Made by a program: the position numbers and the translations under genes | Source: K23-9 sp049680365 | Lineage (GTDB): Bacteria > Planctomycetota > Planctomycetia > Pirellulales > Pirellulaceae | DNA length: 64,000 nt | Direction: 5' to 3' | NCBI GenBank assembly: GCA_049680365.1 | Contig: JBAUHQ010000191.1 | Coordinates: 1-64,000, forward strand | The notes under the pieces: model-generated | Seen by the model: only the letters and a program-made list of their open reading frames with translations | What the model was told of the DNA's origin: nothing | Databases searched by the model: none | In this document: one piece after another, positions 35,969-45,230 of the stretch | How the letters are laid out: the number at the start of each line of letters is the position of its first letter | Numbering within the stretch: position 1 is the stretch's first letter

Positions 35969-36050
35969 GTGAGTCGCTGACTCTAGCCACGGGCCTTTGT
36001 CGGTCTTGGAGCAATCCGCGTAGGGCCCGTGGCTAGCGCCAGCGGCTTAC
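35969..36050. repeat. REP-like inverted repeat between serC and serA
   Basis: Arms at 35969-35995 and 36024-36050 match at 23 of 27 positions as inverted copies; the shared core is GGCCCGTGGCTAG. It sits between two genes of one likely operon, so it could form an mRNA hairpin there. Confidence 0.65.
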
Positions 36051-36067
36051 GGGGTGGAGCTAAACGA

Positions 36068-37180
36068 CTAACCGTTCTTCGATGCAAAGTCGTTCATGAA
36101 GTTGGCCAGCGTCTGGGCACCTTCTTTGGGCATCGCGTTGTAGATGCTGGCGCGAATGCCGCCGACACTGCGGTGCCCTTTCAAAGCGGCCAATTCGTGC
36201 TGGGCTGCTTCGGCGACAAACTTGGTTAGCAACTCGTCGCTGGGCAGATTAAACGTGACGTTCATCAACGATCGAGCTTCGGTAACGGCGTGGCCTTTGT
36301 AGAAGCCGCTGTTGTTGTCGATCGCATCGTAAAGCAATTGGGCTTTCTCGCGATTGAGCTTTTCCATTTGCTCCAGACCACCGATGTCTTGCGATAACCA
36401 GCGTGCAATTTTTCCCAGAACGTAGATCGCAAATGTCGGCGGCGTATTCCACTCCGAATCGTTTTCGGCATGAAGTTTGTACTGCATGTAGCCAGGCAAT
36501 TTGTCGCTGCCGCGTTCCAGCAACTCCTTTCGCATGATCACGACCGTCACGCCAGCTGGCCCGGCGTTCTTTTGAGCACACGCATACATCAAACCGTATT
36601 TGTTGATATCGACAGGGCGGCACATGAAATCGCTGGACGCATCACTGATCAGCGGCACTCCTGCGGGGGCGACAGGTTCGTTTGGAAACTGAACGCCGTG
36701 GATCGTTTCGTTGCTGCAGTAGTACAAATACGCCGCGTCATCGCTGACGTTGTATTGATCCGGCGTTGGCACGTGGTTGTAGTTGCTGTCCGCCGCGTCG
36801 TAGACAACGTCATATTCGCATTCGTTCTTCGCTTGTCCAACAGCTTTCTGGCCCCAAGTTCCCGTGACAACGTAGTTGGCTTTTTTGCCACTGTCTTTGG
36901 CCAAGTTGGCCGGCACCATCGAAAACTGTAAAGCCGATCCGCCTTGCAAAAATAGCACGGTGTAATCGTCGCTGATTCCCATCAAGGAACGAATGCCGTT
37001 TTCGGCGTCGTGCAGAATTTCGATGAACAGCTTGTCGCGGTGGCTCATCTCCAGCAACGAACATCCAGCGCCGGGCAAGCACAGCATTTCGTCTTGAACT
37101 TCTTTCAAAACTGAAAGCGGTAGTGCGGCGGGACCTGCTGAAAAATTGAAGACGCGCTGTTCAGTCGCTGTGGCACTCAT
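36068..37180 (-). CDS. serC: Phosphoserine aminotransferase
   Basis: Second step of serine synthesis, a PLP enzyme. The 370-residue protein starts QRVFNFSAGPAALP, has SLLEMSHRDK and FLQGGSALQFSM, and the PLP lysine in the AQKNAGPAG block. The C-terminal GHRSVGGIRASIYNAM motif is characteristic. It is the first gene of a serC-serA pair, divergent from putA across about 300 bases. A small palindrome (CTATCGGGATAG, 37224-37235) lies 44-55 bases upstream. Confidence 0.95.
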   Translation of the reverse strand: MSATATEQRVFNFSAGPAALPLSVLKEVQDEMLCLPGAGCSLLEMSHRDKLFIEILHDAENGIRSLMGISDDYTVLFLQGGSALQFSMVPANLAKDSGKKANYVVTGTWGQKAVGQAKNECEYDVVYDAADSNYNHVPTPDQYNVSDDAAYLYYCSNETIHGVQFPNEPVAPAGVPLISDASSDFMCRPVDINKYGLMYACAQKNAGPAGVTVVIMRKELLERGSDKLPGYMQYKLHAENDSEWNTPPTFAIYVLGKIARWLSQDIGGLEQMEKLNREKAQLLYDAIDNNSGFYKGHAVTEARSLMNVTFNLPSDELLTKFVAEAAQHELAALKGHRSVGGIRASIYNAMPKEGAQTLANFMNDFASKNG

Positions 37181-37481
37181 CGTTTAGCCAAAAAGTGGGA
37201 GAGAGAGACGGTTTGGAGCAATCCTATCGGGATAGTCAATGTTGACCGATTCGATGGCCCTGGATTCTATGCTTCCGAAGGCAGGTGCGGAAGGTTGCCC
37301 GCGAATCTTCGCCCAACAAATTCCTTCCTCAACGGCTGCGACAATTCGTTCGCCGAAAAGCTCGATTTGCAGGCTCTCGCATCCTCGGACAATGCAATCC
37401 GCTATCGTTCTGGTAAGCCAAGGATTGTCACCTTAGCGATAATCCAGCGGTACCCGTTAACACTCTTCGCAAGTTACCGAT
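37181..37481. promoter_or_regulatory. Divergent promoter region between serC and putA
   Basis: 301 bases with no gene; it must carry promoters for both serC (-) and putA (+). The near-palindrome CTATCGGGATAG at 37224-37235 is the only repeat that stands out. I could not assign -35/-10 elements with confidence. Confidence 0.4.
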
Positions 37482-40400
37482 ATGTCGAAGCCCCCCACCG
37501 ATTCCCCAGTTGATTCCGCAGTTGATTTCGCAGTTGATTTCGCAGCCGACCGAGCCATTGAGCTGGCCGCCGACTTGCTTTGCGAAGCCAGTTCGCTGCA
37601 GACACCTCAGGAACGCCGCCAGCAAGCCGAGCTAGACCGGATGATTGGCCACGCGGAGGACAAAGCGACGATGGTCGAAATGACCGATCAAGCCTTTCGC
37701 ACACACACGCCCGCGCGGGTCGCGGACCAGTTAACGCACCTATTGGACGTGCAGGGTGTGCCGCGATTCTTTAGCCCTGTCGAACAAGCAATGCTGCGTG
37801 GCTTTCAATCGTTCGGCGAGTACTTGCCCGGCGTCGCGGTGCCATTGGTGAAAGAAAAGATGCGTCGCGAAACTGCCAACGTGATTCTGCCCGCCGAACC
37901 CGAGTTGTTGGCCGAGCACTTGCAAGCACGCCAAGCCCATGGCGTCAGTATGAACGTCAACTTGCTGGGCGAAGCGATCTTAGGGGAAGAAGAAACGAAA
38001 CGCCGCATGCAACAGTGTTTCGAAGCACTGCGCATGCCAGAAGTGAAATGCTTGAGCGTCAAAATTTCAACGGTCTACAGCCAAGTCTCTGCGCTGGCCC
38101 GTCGTCACACGATTCGCAAAGTTTCCGACCGCATGGAATCACTGTACCGAACGGCGATGCAAGAAATCGATCCGGATACGGGTTGTGGCAAGTTCTTGTA
38201 TTTGGACATGGAGGAGTATCGTGACCTTTATCTGACGGCCGACGTGTTGCGAGAAACACTTGACCGAAAAGGGCTTGAGCAGGTCCGGGCAGGAATCGCG
38301 TTGCAAGCTTACATTCCCGATTCAGCACGCGTGCTGCGAGACTTGATCGATTGGTCGGCCCAGCGTGTTGTAGCGGGCGGCGAACCGCTTACGGTGCGGT
38401 TGGTCAAAGGTGCCAACTTGGAGATGGAACGTGTTCACGCATCGATCGAAGGCCATCCGCAAGCACCCTACAAAACAAAGCTGGAGACGGACGCGAACTA
38501 CAAACGCATGCTGCGTGAATTGATCGATGCAGCAGCCAACGGTGGTGTGCGAGTCGGTGTGGCGTCGCACAATTTGTTCGACGTGGCACTTGCGCTGATT
38601 TGGTCAGCCGACCGAAAGTTGGATGATCGCATCCAAATCGAAATGCTCGAAGGCATGGCGAATCATCAACGCCGCGCTTTGACACAGCGTGGCTCCGACA
38701 TGTTGTTGTACGCGCCGGCATGTCGACGAGACGGCTTTCTGAACGCCATCGGCTACTTGATTCGGCGCTTGGATGAAAACACCGGGCCGCAAAATTTCTT
38801 GCGTCATGCCTATCGATTAAAGCCCGGCACGCCCGAGTTCGATTCTTTGGCGACGGATTTTCGCAAGTCATTGGAATTGGCCGAATCGATCAGTGATGCG
38901 CCGCGTCATGCTGGTTCTCGCGACGACGCGGTCGTGCAGCCAGAAGTCGCCGAGCACTGGTCGCAACTTGTCAACGAACCCGATACGGACTGGTCCATTG
39001 TGGCCAACGCTCTGTGGGCGGAAGAACTATTGGCAAAATGGCAAACGAAATGTGATGCGGCAGCAACGGTAATTCCGCTGACGATTGGAGCCGATGTTTG
39101 CGAAGGCCAGTCTGTTCACGAATCCACGGATCCGTCTCGCCCAGGGGTTGTTGTCAGTCGCGCGGCGCTGGCTTCGGTGGACGACATTCGCCGCAGTGTG
39201 ACGATTGCCGATCGGGACCAAAGCGGTTGGCGAACGTCCTCCATTGAGCATCGGCATCAGCTCCTTCGCAATGTCGCACAAAATCTTCGCCAGCGACGTG
39301 GTGACTTGATCGGAGCCATGGTTGCCGACGGCGGGAAAACGGTCGCACAAGCGGATCCCGAGGTCAGCGAAGCGATCGATTTTTGCGAGTTTTATCCGCT
39401 AACGGTTCGCGACTGGCTGTTGCATCCGTCGATTTCATTGAAGCCTCGCGGCGTCGTGGCAGTGATCTCACCTTGGAATTTTCCGCTGGCGATTCCTTGT
39501 GGTGGCATCGCTGCGGCGCTGGCAGCAGGCAATAGCGTGATTCTGAAACCGGCTAGTCATACAATCCTGACGGCTTGGTCACTGTGTCAAGCCTTTTGGG
39601 ATGCCGGCGTGCCACGTGATGTACTGCAATTGGTGCCCTGCTCGGGGCGTGACGCGCAGGCAGGTTTGGTCGAAAACCCGCAAGTCGAAACCGTGATTTT
39701 GACAGGTGGGACCGAGACGGCCAAACGGATGCTGGGCGCGCGGCCGGATTTGCACTTGTTAGCTGAAACCGGTGGCAAGAATGCCACGATCGTCACCGCG
39801 ATGGCCGACCGCGACCAAGCGATCAAGCATGTGATCGCGTCGGCGTTTGGGCATAGCGGTCAGAAATGCAGCGCGACGTCGCTGTTGTTGCTCGAAGACG
39901 AAGTGTTTCGCGATGAACAGTTTCGTGACACGTTGGCCGATGCGGTGAAGAGTTTGCGAGTCGGTTCGGCCTGGGATTTGTCGACCAGTGTCGGCCCGCT
40001 GATTAGTGAACCAAGTGACGAACTGACTCGCGGTATGAAAACGCTGCAAGACGATGAGTCGTGGTTGGTCGTTCCGGAGCATATCGATGACAATCCGAAT
40101 CTCTATCGACCCGGCGTGAAATGGAACATTCGTCCTGGCAGTTTTACACATTGCACGGAATTGTTTGGGCCTGTGTTGGGCGTGATGCGGTATTCACGGT
40201 TAGAGGAAGCGATCGAGATTGTCCGCAGTACAGGCTACGGATTGACCAGCGGTATCGAGAGTTTGGACAATCGCGAGGTTGATTTTTGGCAAAGTCTGAT
40301 CGGTGCCGGCAATCTCTATATCAACCGGCCAACGACCGGGGCGATCGTGTTGCGGCAACCTTTCGGCGGAGTCGGGCTGAGCGCGTATGGGCCAGGTGTG

Positions 40401-41114
40401 AAAGCTGGCGGGCCTCACTATGTGTTGCCGTTGATGCAAGTCGTTGATGCCGAAGCGACACTTCCAGGATCGGATGCCGAGCACAGTGAGTTGGACCGAC
40501 TGCAAAGCTGGGTGGAGGTTTTCGAGGAAAGCGGATTGATGCCCACCGACTTGGCCGACGATCTGCAGCGAGTCGTGGGCAGCCAACGTGCTGCGGTCGA
40601 GACCGAGTTTTCTCGCGAGCACGATACGGTTCGCTTGGTCGGGCAAGATAACTTGAGACGTTATCGCCCGGTGCGAGCAATGACCATTCGAGTCGACTCG
40701 CACAAACAGTTGCGAGACGCGTTCGTCTGTGTTGCTGCTGCGGTGGCGGTTCGGGCTCAAGTCACCGTGTCGATTGACCCGAGTATCGCAGCAGCTACAA
40801 AAGAGTTACTGCATTCACCAGCGGATTATGTGCCCGGTTTGGTTGAGCCACTGGAAGAAACGACGTCGCAACTCACGGTTCGTGTTCTTGGCGGTGATGT
40901 GAATCGATTGCGACTTTTGGCTGCTTCTGCTGAGCATGTCTCTTTGCGAAAAGCCTGTGCCGATCAGTTCGTCACCATCATTGCCGAAGCCGTCCTGAGC
41001 GAGGGACGCATCGAATGCCTGCGGTATCTTGATGAACAATCCGTGTCCAACAACTATCACCGCTACGGAAACCTAGGTCGAAGGGCCGAAGAGCAACGAC
41101 GAGAAGTAAAGTAG
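37482..41114 (+). CDS. putA: Bifunctional proline dehydrogenase / glutamate-semialdehyde dehydrogenase
   Basis: Oxidises proline to glutamate in two steps. The 1210-residue protein has a proline dehydrogenase domain (about residues 80-460; GVSMNVNLLGEAILGEEE, VKISTVYSQ, YLDMEEYRDLYLT, LVKGANLEMER), then an aldehyde dehydrogenase domain (about 500-1000) with ISPWNFPLAIPCGG, the catalytic cysteine in HSGQKCSATS and ETGGKNATIV with its glutamate. A further 200 residues lie at the C terminus. No DNA-binding ribbon-helix-helix is seen at the N terminus, so it is not the self-regulating enterobacterial type. The N terminus has a tandem repeat of AVDFAVDF. Stands alone. Confidence 0.93.
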   Translation: MSKPPTDSPVDSAVDFAVDFAADRAIELAADLLCEASSLQTPQERRQQAELDRMIGHAEDKATMVEMTDQAFRTHTPARVADQLTHLLDVQGVPRFFSPVEQAMLRGFQSFGEYLPGVAVPLVKEKMRRETANVILPAEPELLAEHLQARQAHGVSMNVNLLGEAILGEEETKRRMQQCFEALRMPEVKCLSVKISTVYSQVSALARRHTIRKVSDRMESLYRTAMQEIDPDTGCGKFLYLDMEEYRDLYLTADVLRETLDRKGLEQVRAGIALQAYIPDSARVLRDLIDWSAQRVVAGGEPLTVRLVKGANLEMERVHASIEGHPQAPYKTKLETDANYKRMLRELIDAAANGGVRVGVASHNLFDVALALIWSADRKLDDRIQIEMLEGMANHQRRALTQRGSDMLLYAPACRRDGFLNAIGYLIRRLDENTGPQNFLRHAYRLKPGTPEFDSLATDFRKSLELAESISDAPRHAGSRDDAVVQPEVAEHWSQLVNEPDTDWSIVANALWAEELLAKWQTKCDAAATVIPLTIGADVCEGQSVHESTDPSRPGVVVSRAALASVDDIRRSVTIADRDQSGWRTSSIEHRHQLLRNVAQNLRQRRGDLIGAMVADGGKTVAQADPEVSEAIDFCEFYPLTVRDWLLHPSISLKPRGVVAVISPWNFPLAIPCGGIAAALAAGNSVILKPASHTILTAWSLCQAFWDAGVPRDVLQLVPCSGRDAQAGLVENPQVETVILTGGTETAKRMLGARPDLHLLAETGGKNATIVTAMADRDQAIKHVIASAFGHSGQKCSATSLLLLEDEVFRDEQFRDTLADAVKSLRVGSAWDLSTSVGPLISEPSDELTRGMKTLQDDESWLVVPEHIDDNPNLYRPGVKWNIRPGSFTHCTELFGPVLGVMRYSRLEEAIEIVRSTGYGLTSGIESLDNREVDFWQSLIGAGNLYINRPTTGAIVLRQPFGGVGLSAYGPGVKAGGPHYVLPLMQVVDAEATLPGSDAEHSELDRLQSWVEVFEESGLMPTDLADDLQRVVGSQRAAVETEFSREHDTVRLVGQDNLRRYRPVRAMTIRVDSHKQLRDAFVCVAAAVAVRAQVTVSIDPSIAAATKELLHSPADYVPGLVEPLEETTSQLTVRVLGGDVNRLRLLAASAEHVSLRKACADQFVTIIAEAVLSEGRIECLRYLDEQSVSNNYHRYGNLGRRAEEQRREVK

Positions 41115-41121
41115 ACATTGG

Positions 41122-41143
41122 TCGGAGATTGATGGCTACTTTG
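41122..41143 (+). repeat. Dispersed repeat TCGGAG-N6-GGCTAC(C/T)TTG, copy 3
   Basis: In the 46-base convergent junction between putA and the NYN gene. Reads TCGGAG, ATTGAT, GGCTACTTTG and is followed by another GGCTGACGGCTAC, as at copy 1. Confidence 0.5.
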
Positions 41144-41160
41144 GCTGACGGCTACTCTAA

Positions 41161-41691
41161 CTAATCCTCAAAGCCGAATTCTTTCATCCAGTCACTGACG
41201 TGTTCGTCGGTTAGTTTGCCGGTGGGCTTTTCTGGTTCAACACTGCCCTGCCCTGTTGGCGATGCCAGTGTGATCGCCAGACGCACTTTGTTGTCTAGCA
41301 AGTCATCGAGCCATGGTTCCGAATCGAAACAAACCGCACCGCGACGACGGGCGGCAGCCTGGATGCGGTGGTCCGACGAAACGACAGCCAGTTGTTTGGG
41401 GGAATGATGCGCCGCGATGATTTCTTCGATTAAATCGTCGGCTTCGGGATAGTCGATCGCGAACCGTACTTGGATCGAATCGATCACAAACTCGCTTGGG
41501 CGATCGCGAGGCGGGTTGGCCGCGTCAAACACGACGCAGGTCCGTGCTCGTGTGGTTTCGTCCAAATGAGTCACCAAGCGATTGATCAGTTGCATTCGTT
41601 CATGATGCAGCCAATTTGGATCGGTATTTCGCGACGGCGGTGCGACCGGCGATACCACGTTGTAGCCGTCGATCAGCAAGAGAAGCGACAT
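41161..41691 (-). CDS. NYN-domain (YacP-like) ribonuclease
   Basis: 176 residues. The PIN/NYN fold is shown by LLLIDGYNVV at the start, ARTCVVFDAANPP, EADDLIEEIIAAH and LAVVSSDHRIQAAARRRGA, which carry the acidic metal-binding residues of the family. The Bacillus relative Rae1/YacP cuts mRNA at the ribosome. The C-terminal TGQG codons come from a CCCTGCCCTG motif at 41244-41256, followed by a short helix. It starts 6 bases after the flippase gene, so both form an operon. Confidence 0.85.
   Translation of the reverse strand: MSLLLLIDGYNVVSPVAPPSRNTDPNWLHHERMQLINRLVTHLDETTRARTCVVFDAANPPRDRPSEFVIDSIQVRFAIDYPEADDLIEEIIAAHHSPKQLAVVSSDHRIQAAARRRGAVCFDSEPWLDDLLDNKVRLAITLASPTGQGSVEPEKPTGKLTDEHVSDWMKEFGFED
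41244..41256 (+). repeat. CCCTGCCCTG-type motif inside the NYN gene
   Basis: TGCCCTGCCCTGT on the plus strand, inside the 3' part of the NYN gene in frame, encoding TGQG. Confidence 0.45.
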
Positions 41692-41697
41692 GATAGC

Positions 41698-43131
41698 TCA
41701 AGTCGTTGATGGTTCCGGCGCAGCGGTCTTCGTCGACTCATTACAATAAGCGCGAAGCAAAAAGAATAGCCGACATAGCATGGTTCCGGCAATCGAGATC
41801 ACGAAACTCGTCGCGGCCGTGGCCAAGGTGCGATCCGAAAAAGCAAAGTTGGCAGCCAGTAGAATCAACAATCCAACCAATGCGGAATAGAAACTCTCGT
41901 AGGGGCGATTTGCCGCCAATAGTCCTGCAGTCAGCACAAAGCTAAGTCCCATGAAAGGCATCGCTAAACCCAGCGTAGCTGTGATCGTGTTCGTGCCGCC
42001 GAAATGTTCGTCGAAATACTCGCCGTATTTTGGGCCGAAAAACAGGTCGGTCAGGTTCTCGCCAACGAGAAACAGCAGCGCCGAAAAACAGGAAAGCACA
42101 CCTACGACCAAGACTCCATACTGCATCAAAATGCGTCGTAATCCCTTCCAGCCACTTTGGACAAATTCCTGTGCCGCGCGTGGTGCCAAGATACTGGTGA
42201 TTCCCAGCAAGAATGGATTGGCTAACAACACGATCGTAAAACAGGCAAAGAACACCCCTGCGGCGGCTTCGTCGATCGCAAACGTCAGTACCCACACACA
42301 CATGTACATCGTTAAGACGGAGCAAACGTTTTCGCCCGCCACCCAGCGTCCGTAACGAAAGCTCTCCGTCACTTGCAAGCTGGTAGTCTTGCTGGCGAAT
42401 TGAAAATCGTTGCGATAGATCAGCCACCAAACCGCCAGCCCGAATGCGTTGACACAGCCGATGACCACAAACACGGAAATCGCGCTGACGTTCGCTGCGA
42501 AGACCAAGCCAGCGAGAGCTGCTAAATAGCAAATCGCAAACAGGCATTCCATCCATGCCGACGCCGTGACTTGCAAATTGGCCAGTAACCAACGACGCGA
42601 AAATTCTCGCAGTAGTTGAAGGGGTGCCAGCGCTGCCGCAGCCACCAACGCTGCGCCCAGTTCAGGTTTCAAGATTTGGAAGCCTGATTGAATCGCAATT
42701 AAAACGCCTGTGACTGCTGCGATGACGCCGATGACAAGGAACGAAGTGATCAACATGCTGCCGGAAAACGATTTGCGTTGATCACTGGATCGTTTTTGAT
42801 TGAACACCGTCAGCGGCGTTGTCACAAAGGCTTCGTGCAGTCCCACCAAGATCATCAAGACGCCGAACGCACTGGAGTAATACCCTAGTTGTTCTTCGCT
42901 ACCCGACCCGAACCGCCCGCCGACTGTCATCGACGTCAATAAACGTGTGATGCTAAGGATGGCTTGAGCGGCCAAGGCCCAAAACACGGCCATCGGCAGT
43001 CGGCTGATCAGCGAACGTTTCACGACAACTGGTTGCACTGCGGCCATGATTGACTCCACCGGTGCACCATCAACCGAAGGGGTCGCCTCCGGTTTGGCCG
43101 TGCTGTCGTTGAGGGTGGAATTCTGAGACAT
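41698..43131 (-). CDS. Polysaccharide flippase, Wzx/MATE-like membrane protein
   Basis: About 477 residues with some 12 or more membrane helices, beginning after a Ser/Thr-rich start (MSQNSTLND). The first helix shows LPMAVFWALAAQAILSITRLL, then repeated helices such as VLMILVGLHEAFVTTPLTVF and SMLITSFLVIGVIAAVTGVLIAI. This is the pattern of lipid-linked oligosaccharide flippases (Wzx-type). The frame is open to 43203; ATG 43131 is preferred. It precedes the NYN gene by 6 bases. It may export polysaccharide repeats made by the glycosyltransferases elsewhere in the window. Confidence 0.8.
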   Translation of the reverse strand: MSQNSTLNDSTAKPEATPSVDGAPVESIMAAVQPVVVKRSLISRLPMAVFWALAAQAILSITRLLTSMTVGGRFGSGSEEQLGYYSSAFGVLMILVGLHEAFVTTPLTVFNQKRSSDQRKSFSGSMLITSFLVIGVIAAVTGVLIAIQSGFQILKPELGAALVAAAALAPLQLLREFSRRWLLANLQVTASAWMECLFAICYLAALAGLVFAANVSAISVFVVIGCVNAFGLAVWWLIYRNDFQFASKTTSLQVTESFRYGRWVAGENVCSVLTMYMCVWVLTFAIDEAAAGVFFACFTIVLLANPFLLGITSILAPRAAQEFVQSGWKGLRRILMQYGVLVVGVLSCFSALLFLVGENLTDLFFGPKYGEYFDEHFGGTNTITATLGLAMPFMGLSFVLTAGLLAANRPYESFYSALVGLLILLAANFAFSDRTLATAATSFVISIAGTMLCRLFFLLRAYCNESTKTAAPEPSTT

Positions 43132-43295
43132 GCTGAAATTGAGAGTTGTCGCTGCCTTCGGACCTTGCTGACTATAAACGGCAAGCGAAACGTAACAATC
43201 CATTTGGCACCAGATTGGTCCCCAGATTTACGGATCGGCTGCCGAATGAACGTGATGAAATAGAAATATTCAGTGGTCCAAACCACTTTGAATTG

Positions 43296-44105
43296 TTATT
43301 TGGCAAGCGACTCCGCCGCAGAATCTTTGGGATATTTCACAAATTTTAGAAATAGCCCCTGTGGCGGCGCGGTCTGGCCTGCGAGGTCGCGATTTTTGGC
43401 GGCGATTAACTCGGGGATCCACTCTGGCGGCCGCCTGCCTCGACCGACTTCGACCATCGTTCCGACAATGTTGCGGACCATGTTGTAAAGGAAGCCGTTG
43501 GCTTCCACCTCGACAGTCAGCCTTTGGCGAGGCGTCGCGACGCGGTTCGCTTCCGCGCTGAGCTGTTCGACAAAAACATCACAAGCGTAGACGTGGCGAA
43601 CCGTTGACTTGCGAATCGCACCGGCAGCTTGGAAACTGGCAAAATCCTGTTCGCCGACAAAGTAAGCGGCAGCCTGACGCATCAAGTCAGCATCAATTTC
43701 GTATTTCACTCGCCAGTGATAGCGATGCAAGAACGCATCACGCGCACCGCCCAGTTGCAATTGATACCGATATCGTTTGCGACTCGCGTCACGGATGGCA
43801 TGAAAGTCTTCGCCGACTTCGACGGACTCTGTTACCACGATGGTATCGGGCAGAAATGTGTTGACCGCGCGTTGTAGACTAGCAGCATCCGCAGGCCACG
43901 ACTGGATCTTGCAATTAGCGACTTGTGCAATCGCGTGAACACCGGAGTCAGTTCGCCCGCTACCGATCACTTTGACAGACTCGCCCGTGATTCGGCGAAT
44001 CGCTTTTTCAAGCTCGCTTTGGATCGTCGGATGTCCCAGTTGGATCTGCCAGCCGGCATAGTCCGTACCATCGTATGCGACGGTGAGTTTAAAATTACGC
44101 GACAT
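43296..44105 (-). CDS. truA: tRNA pseudouridine synthase A
   Basis: Makes pseudouridine at positions 38-40 of the tRNA anticodon arm. The 269-residue protein has the marks VAYDGTDYAGWQIQ, GSGRTDSGVHAIAQ with the catalytic aspartate, and RKRYRYQLQ and NGFLYNMVRNIVG. Its gene lies 30 bases after asd, so asd and truA form an operon. Confidence 0.96.
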   Translation of the reverse strand: MSRNFKLTVAYDGTDYAGWQIQLGHPTIQSELEKAIRRITGESVKVIGSGRTDSGVHAIAQVANCKIQSWPADAASLQRAVNTFLPDTIVVTESVEVGEDFHAIRDASRKRYRYQLQLGGARDAFLHRYHWRVKYEIDADLMRQAAAYFVGEQDFASFQAAGAIRKSTVRHVYACDVFVEQLSAEANRVATPRQRLTVEVEANGFLYNMVRNIVGTMVEVGRGRRPPEWIPELIAAKNRDLAGQTAPPQGLFLKFVKYPKDSAAESLAK

Positions 44106-44135
44106 GCCGCTCGATTGGGTGCGTGACGTTCGTCG

Positions 44136-45155
44136 CTACTTGGCCGCTGCAGCGCTTCGTTGCACTAACAATTCAGCGATCTGAACTGCGTTGGTCGCAG
44201 CGCCTTTGCGCAAGTTGTCGCTGACACACCAAAACGCAATCCCGTTGCCGCCGCTAATGTCGCGGCGAATTCGACCGACAAATACATCGTCCTTGCCATC
44301 GCAATCACGCGGCATTGGATACTGCTTGTTTCCCAAATCATCGACCACCGTGATGCCCGGCGCGTCCTCAAATAACTGACGAGCTTCAGCGACCGTGAGT
44401 GGTCTTTCCGTCTCCACCAAAATCGATTCGCTATGGCCGATCGCGACGGGAACACGAACAGCGGTAGGGCAAACTTGGATCGATTCGTCACCCATGATCT
44501 TACGAGTCTCGTACACCATTTTCATTTCTTCACTGGTGTAGCCTTCGTGCTTTTCCGAACCGATCTGCGGGATCAAGTTAAACCCGATGGGGTGCTGAAA
44601 CGTTTTGGGCGGATGCACGAGGCCTGTCAATGCGCTGCGAGTACTGTCGTTCAGCTCTTCAGTGCCAGCCAGCCCTGCACCGCTGGTTGCTTGATAAGTG
44701 CTGACGATGACCCGTTTGACACGAGCCGCTTGGTGGAGCGGCGAGAGCGCCACGACCATTTGTGTGGTGCTGCAGTTTGGACTGGCGATGATGCCTTGGT
44801 GATTGTCGACGGCTTCTGGATTGACTTCGGGAATGACCAACGGCACGGTTGGATCCATTCGCCAATAGCCGCTTTCATCGACAACCACGGCGCCTTCTTT
44901 GACAGCGTACGGAGCGAAGTCTCGCGAGACTTCGTCGGGCGTGCTGGCGATGACAAGATCGATGTTCTTAAACGCACCGGGCTCCAGCAGTTCGATTTTG
45001 ATCGTCTCGCCGTTGACGCGGACTTCTTGGCCAGCAGATCGCTCCGAAGCAAGCAGTTTCAGTCGCTTGTAAGGAAACTTTCGTTCTTGAAGCTGTTGAA
45101 GAACGATACGGCCAACGGCACCGGTGGCACCAACAAGAGCAATAGTTTCGTACAC
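44136..45155 (-). CDS. asd: Aspartate-semialdehyde dehydrogenase
   Basis: Reduces aspartyl phosphate for lysine, threonine and methionine synthesis. The 339-residue protein has the NADP loop GATGAVGRIVLQ, the catalytic cysteine in SPNCSTTQMV, and VSTYQATSGAG. The later VPVAIGHSESILVE segment contributes the substrate site. It is followed by truA after 30 bases. A palindrome AACGGACT-TC-AGTCCGTT at 45177-45194 lies upstream. Confidence 0.96.
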   Translation of the reverse strand: MYETIALVGATGAVGRIVLQQLQERKFPYKRLKLLASERSAGQEVRVNGETIKIELLEPGAFKNIDLVIASTPDEVSRDFAPYAVKEGAVVVDESGYWRMDPTVPLVIPEVNPEAVDNHQGIIASPNCSTTQMVVALSPLHQAARVKRVIVSTYQATSGAGLAGTEELNDSTRSALTGLVHPPKTFQHPIGFNLIPQIGSEKHEGYTSEEMKMVYETRKIMGDESIQVCPTAVRVPVAIGHSESILVETERPLTVAEARQLFEDAPGITVVDDLGNKQYPMPRDCDGKDDVFVGRIRRDISGGNGIAFWCVSDNLRKGAATNAVQIAELLVQRSAAAAK

Positions 45156-45176
45156 GATAGTAATGGTCTTTTGTAG

Positions 45177-45194
45177 AACGGACTTCAGTCCGTT
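45177..45194. repeat. Palindrome AACGGACT-TC-AGTCCGTT upstream of asd
   Basis: Perfect 8-bp arms with a 2-base centre, 22 bases upstream of the asd start codon and 36 bases after the SUMF1 gene end. It may act as a terminator for the upstream gene or as an operator for asd. Confidence 0.45.
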
Positions 45195-45230
45195 GCGGGG
45201 AAGGGAATTGGAATGTGAATTCTGACGGAG

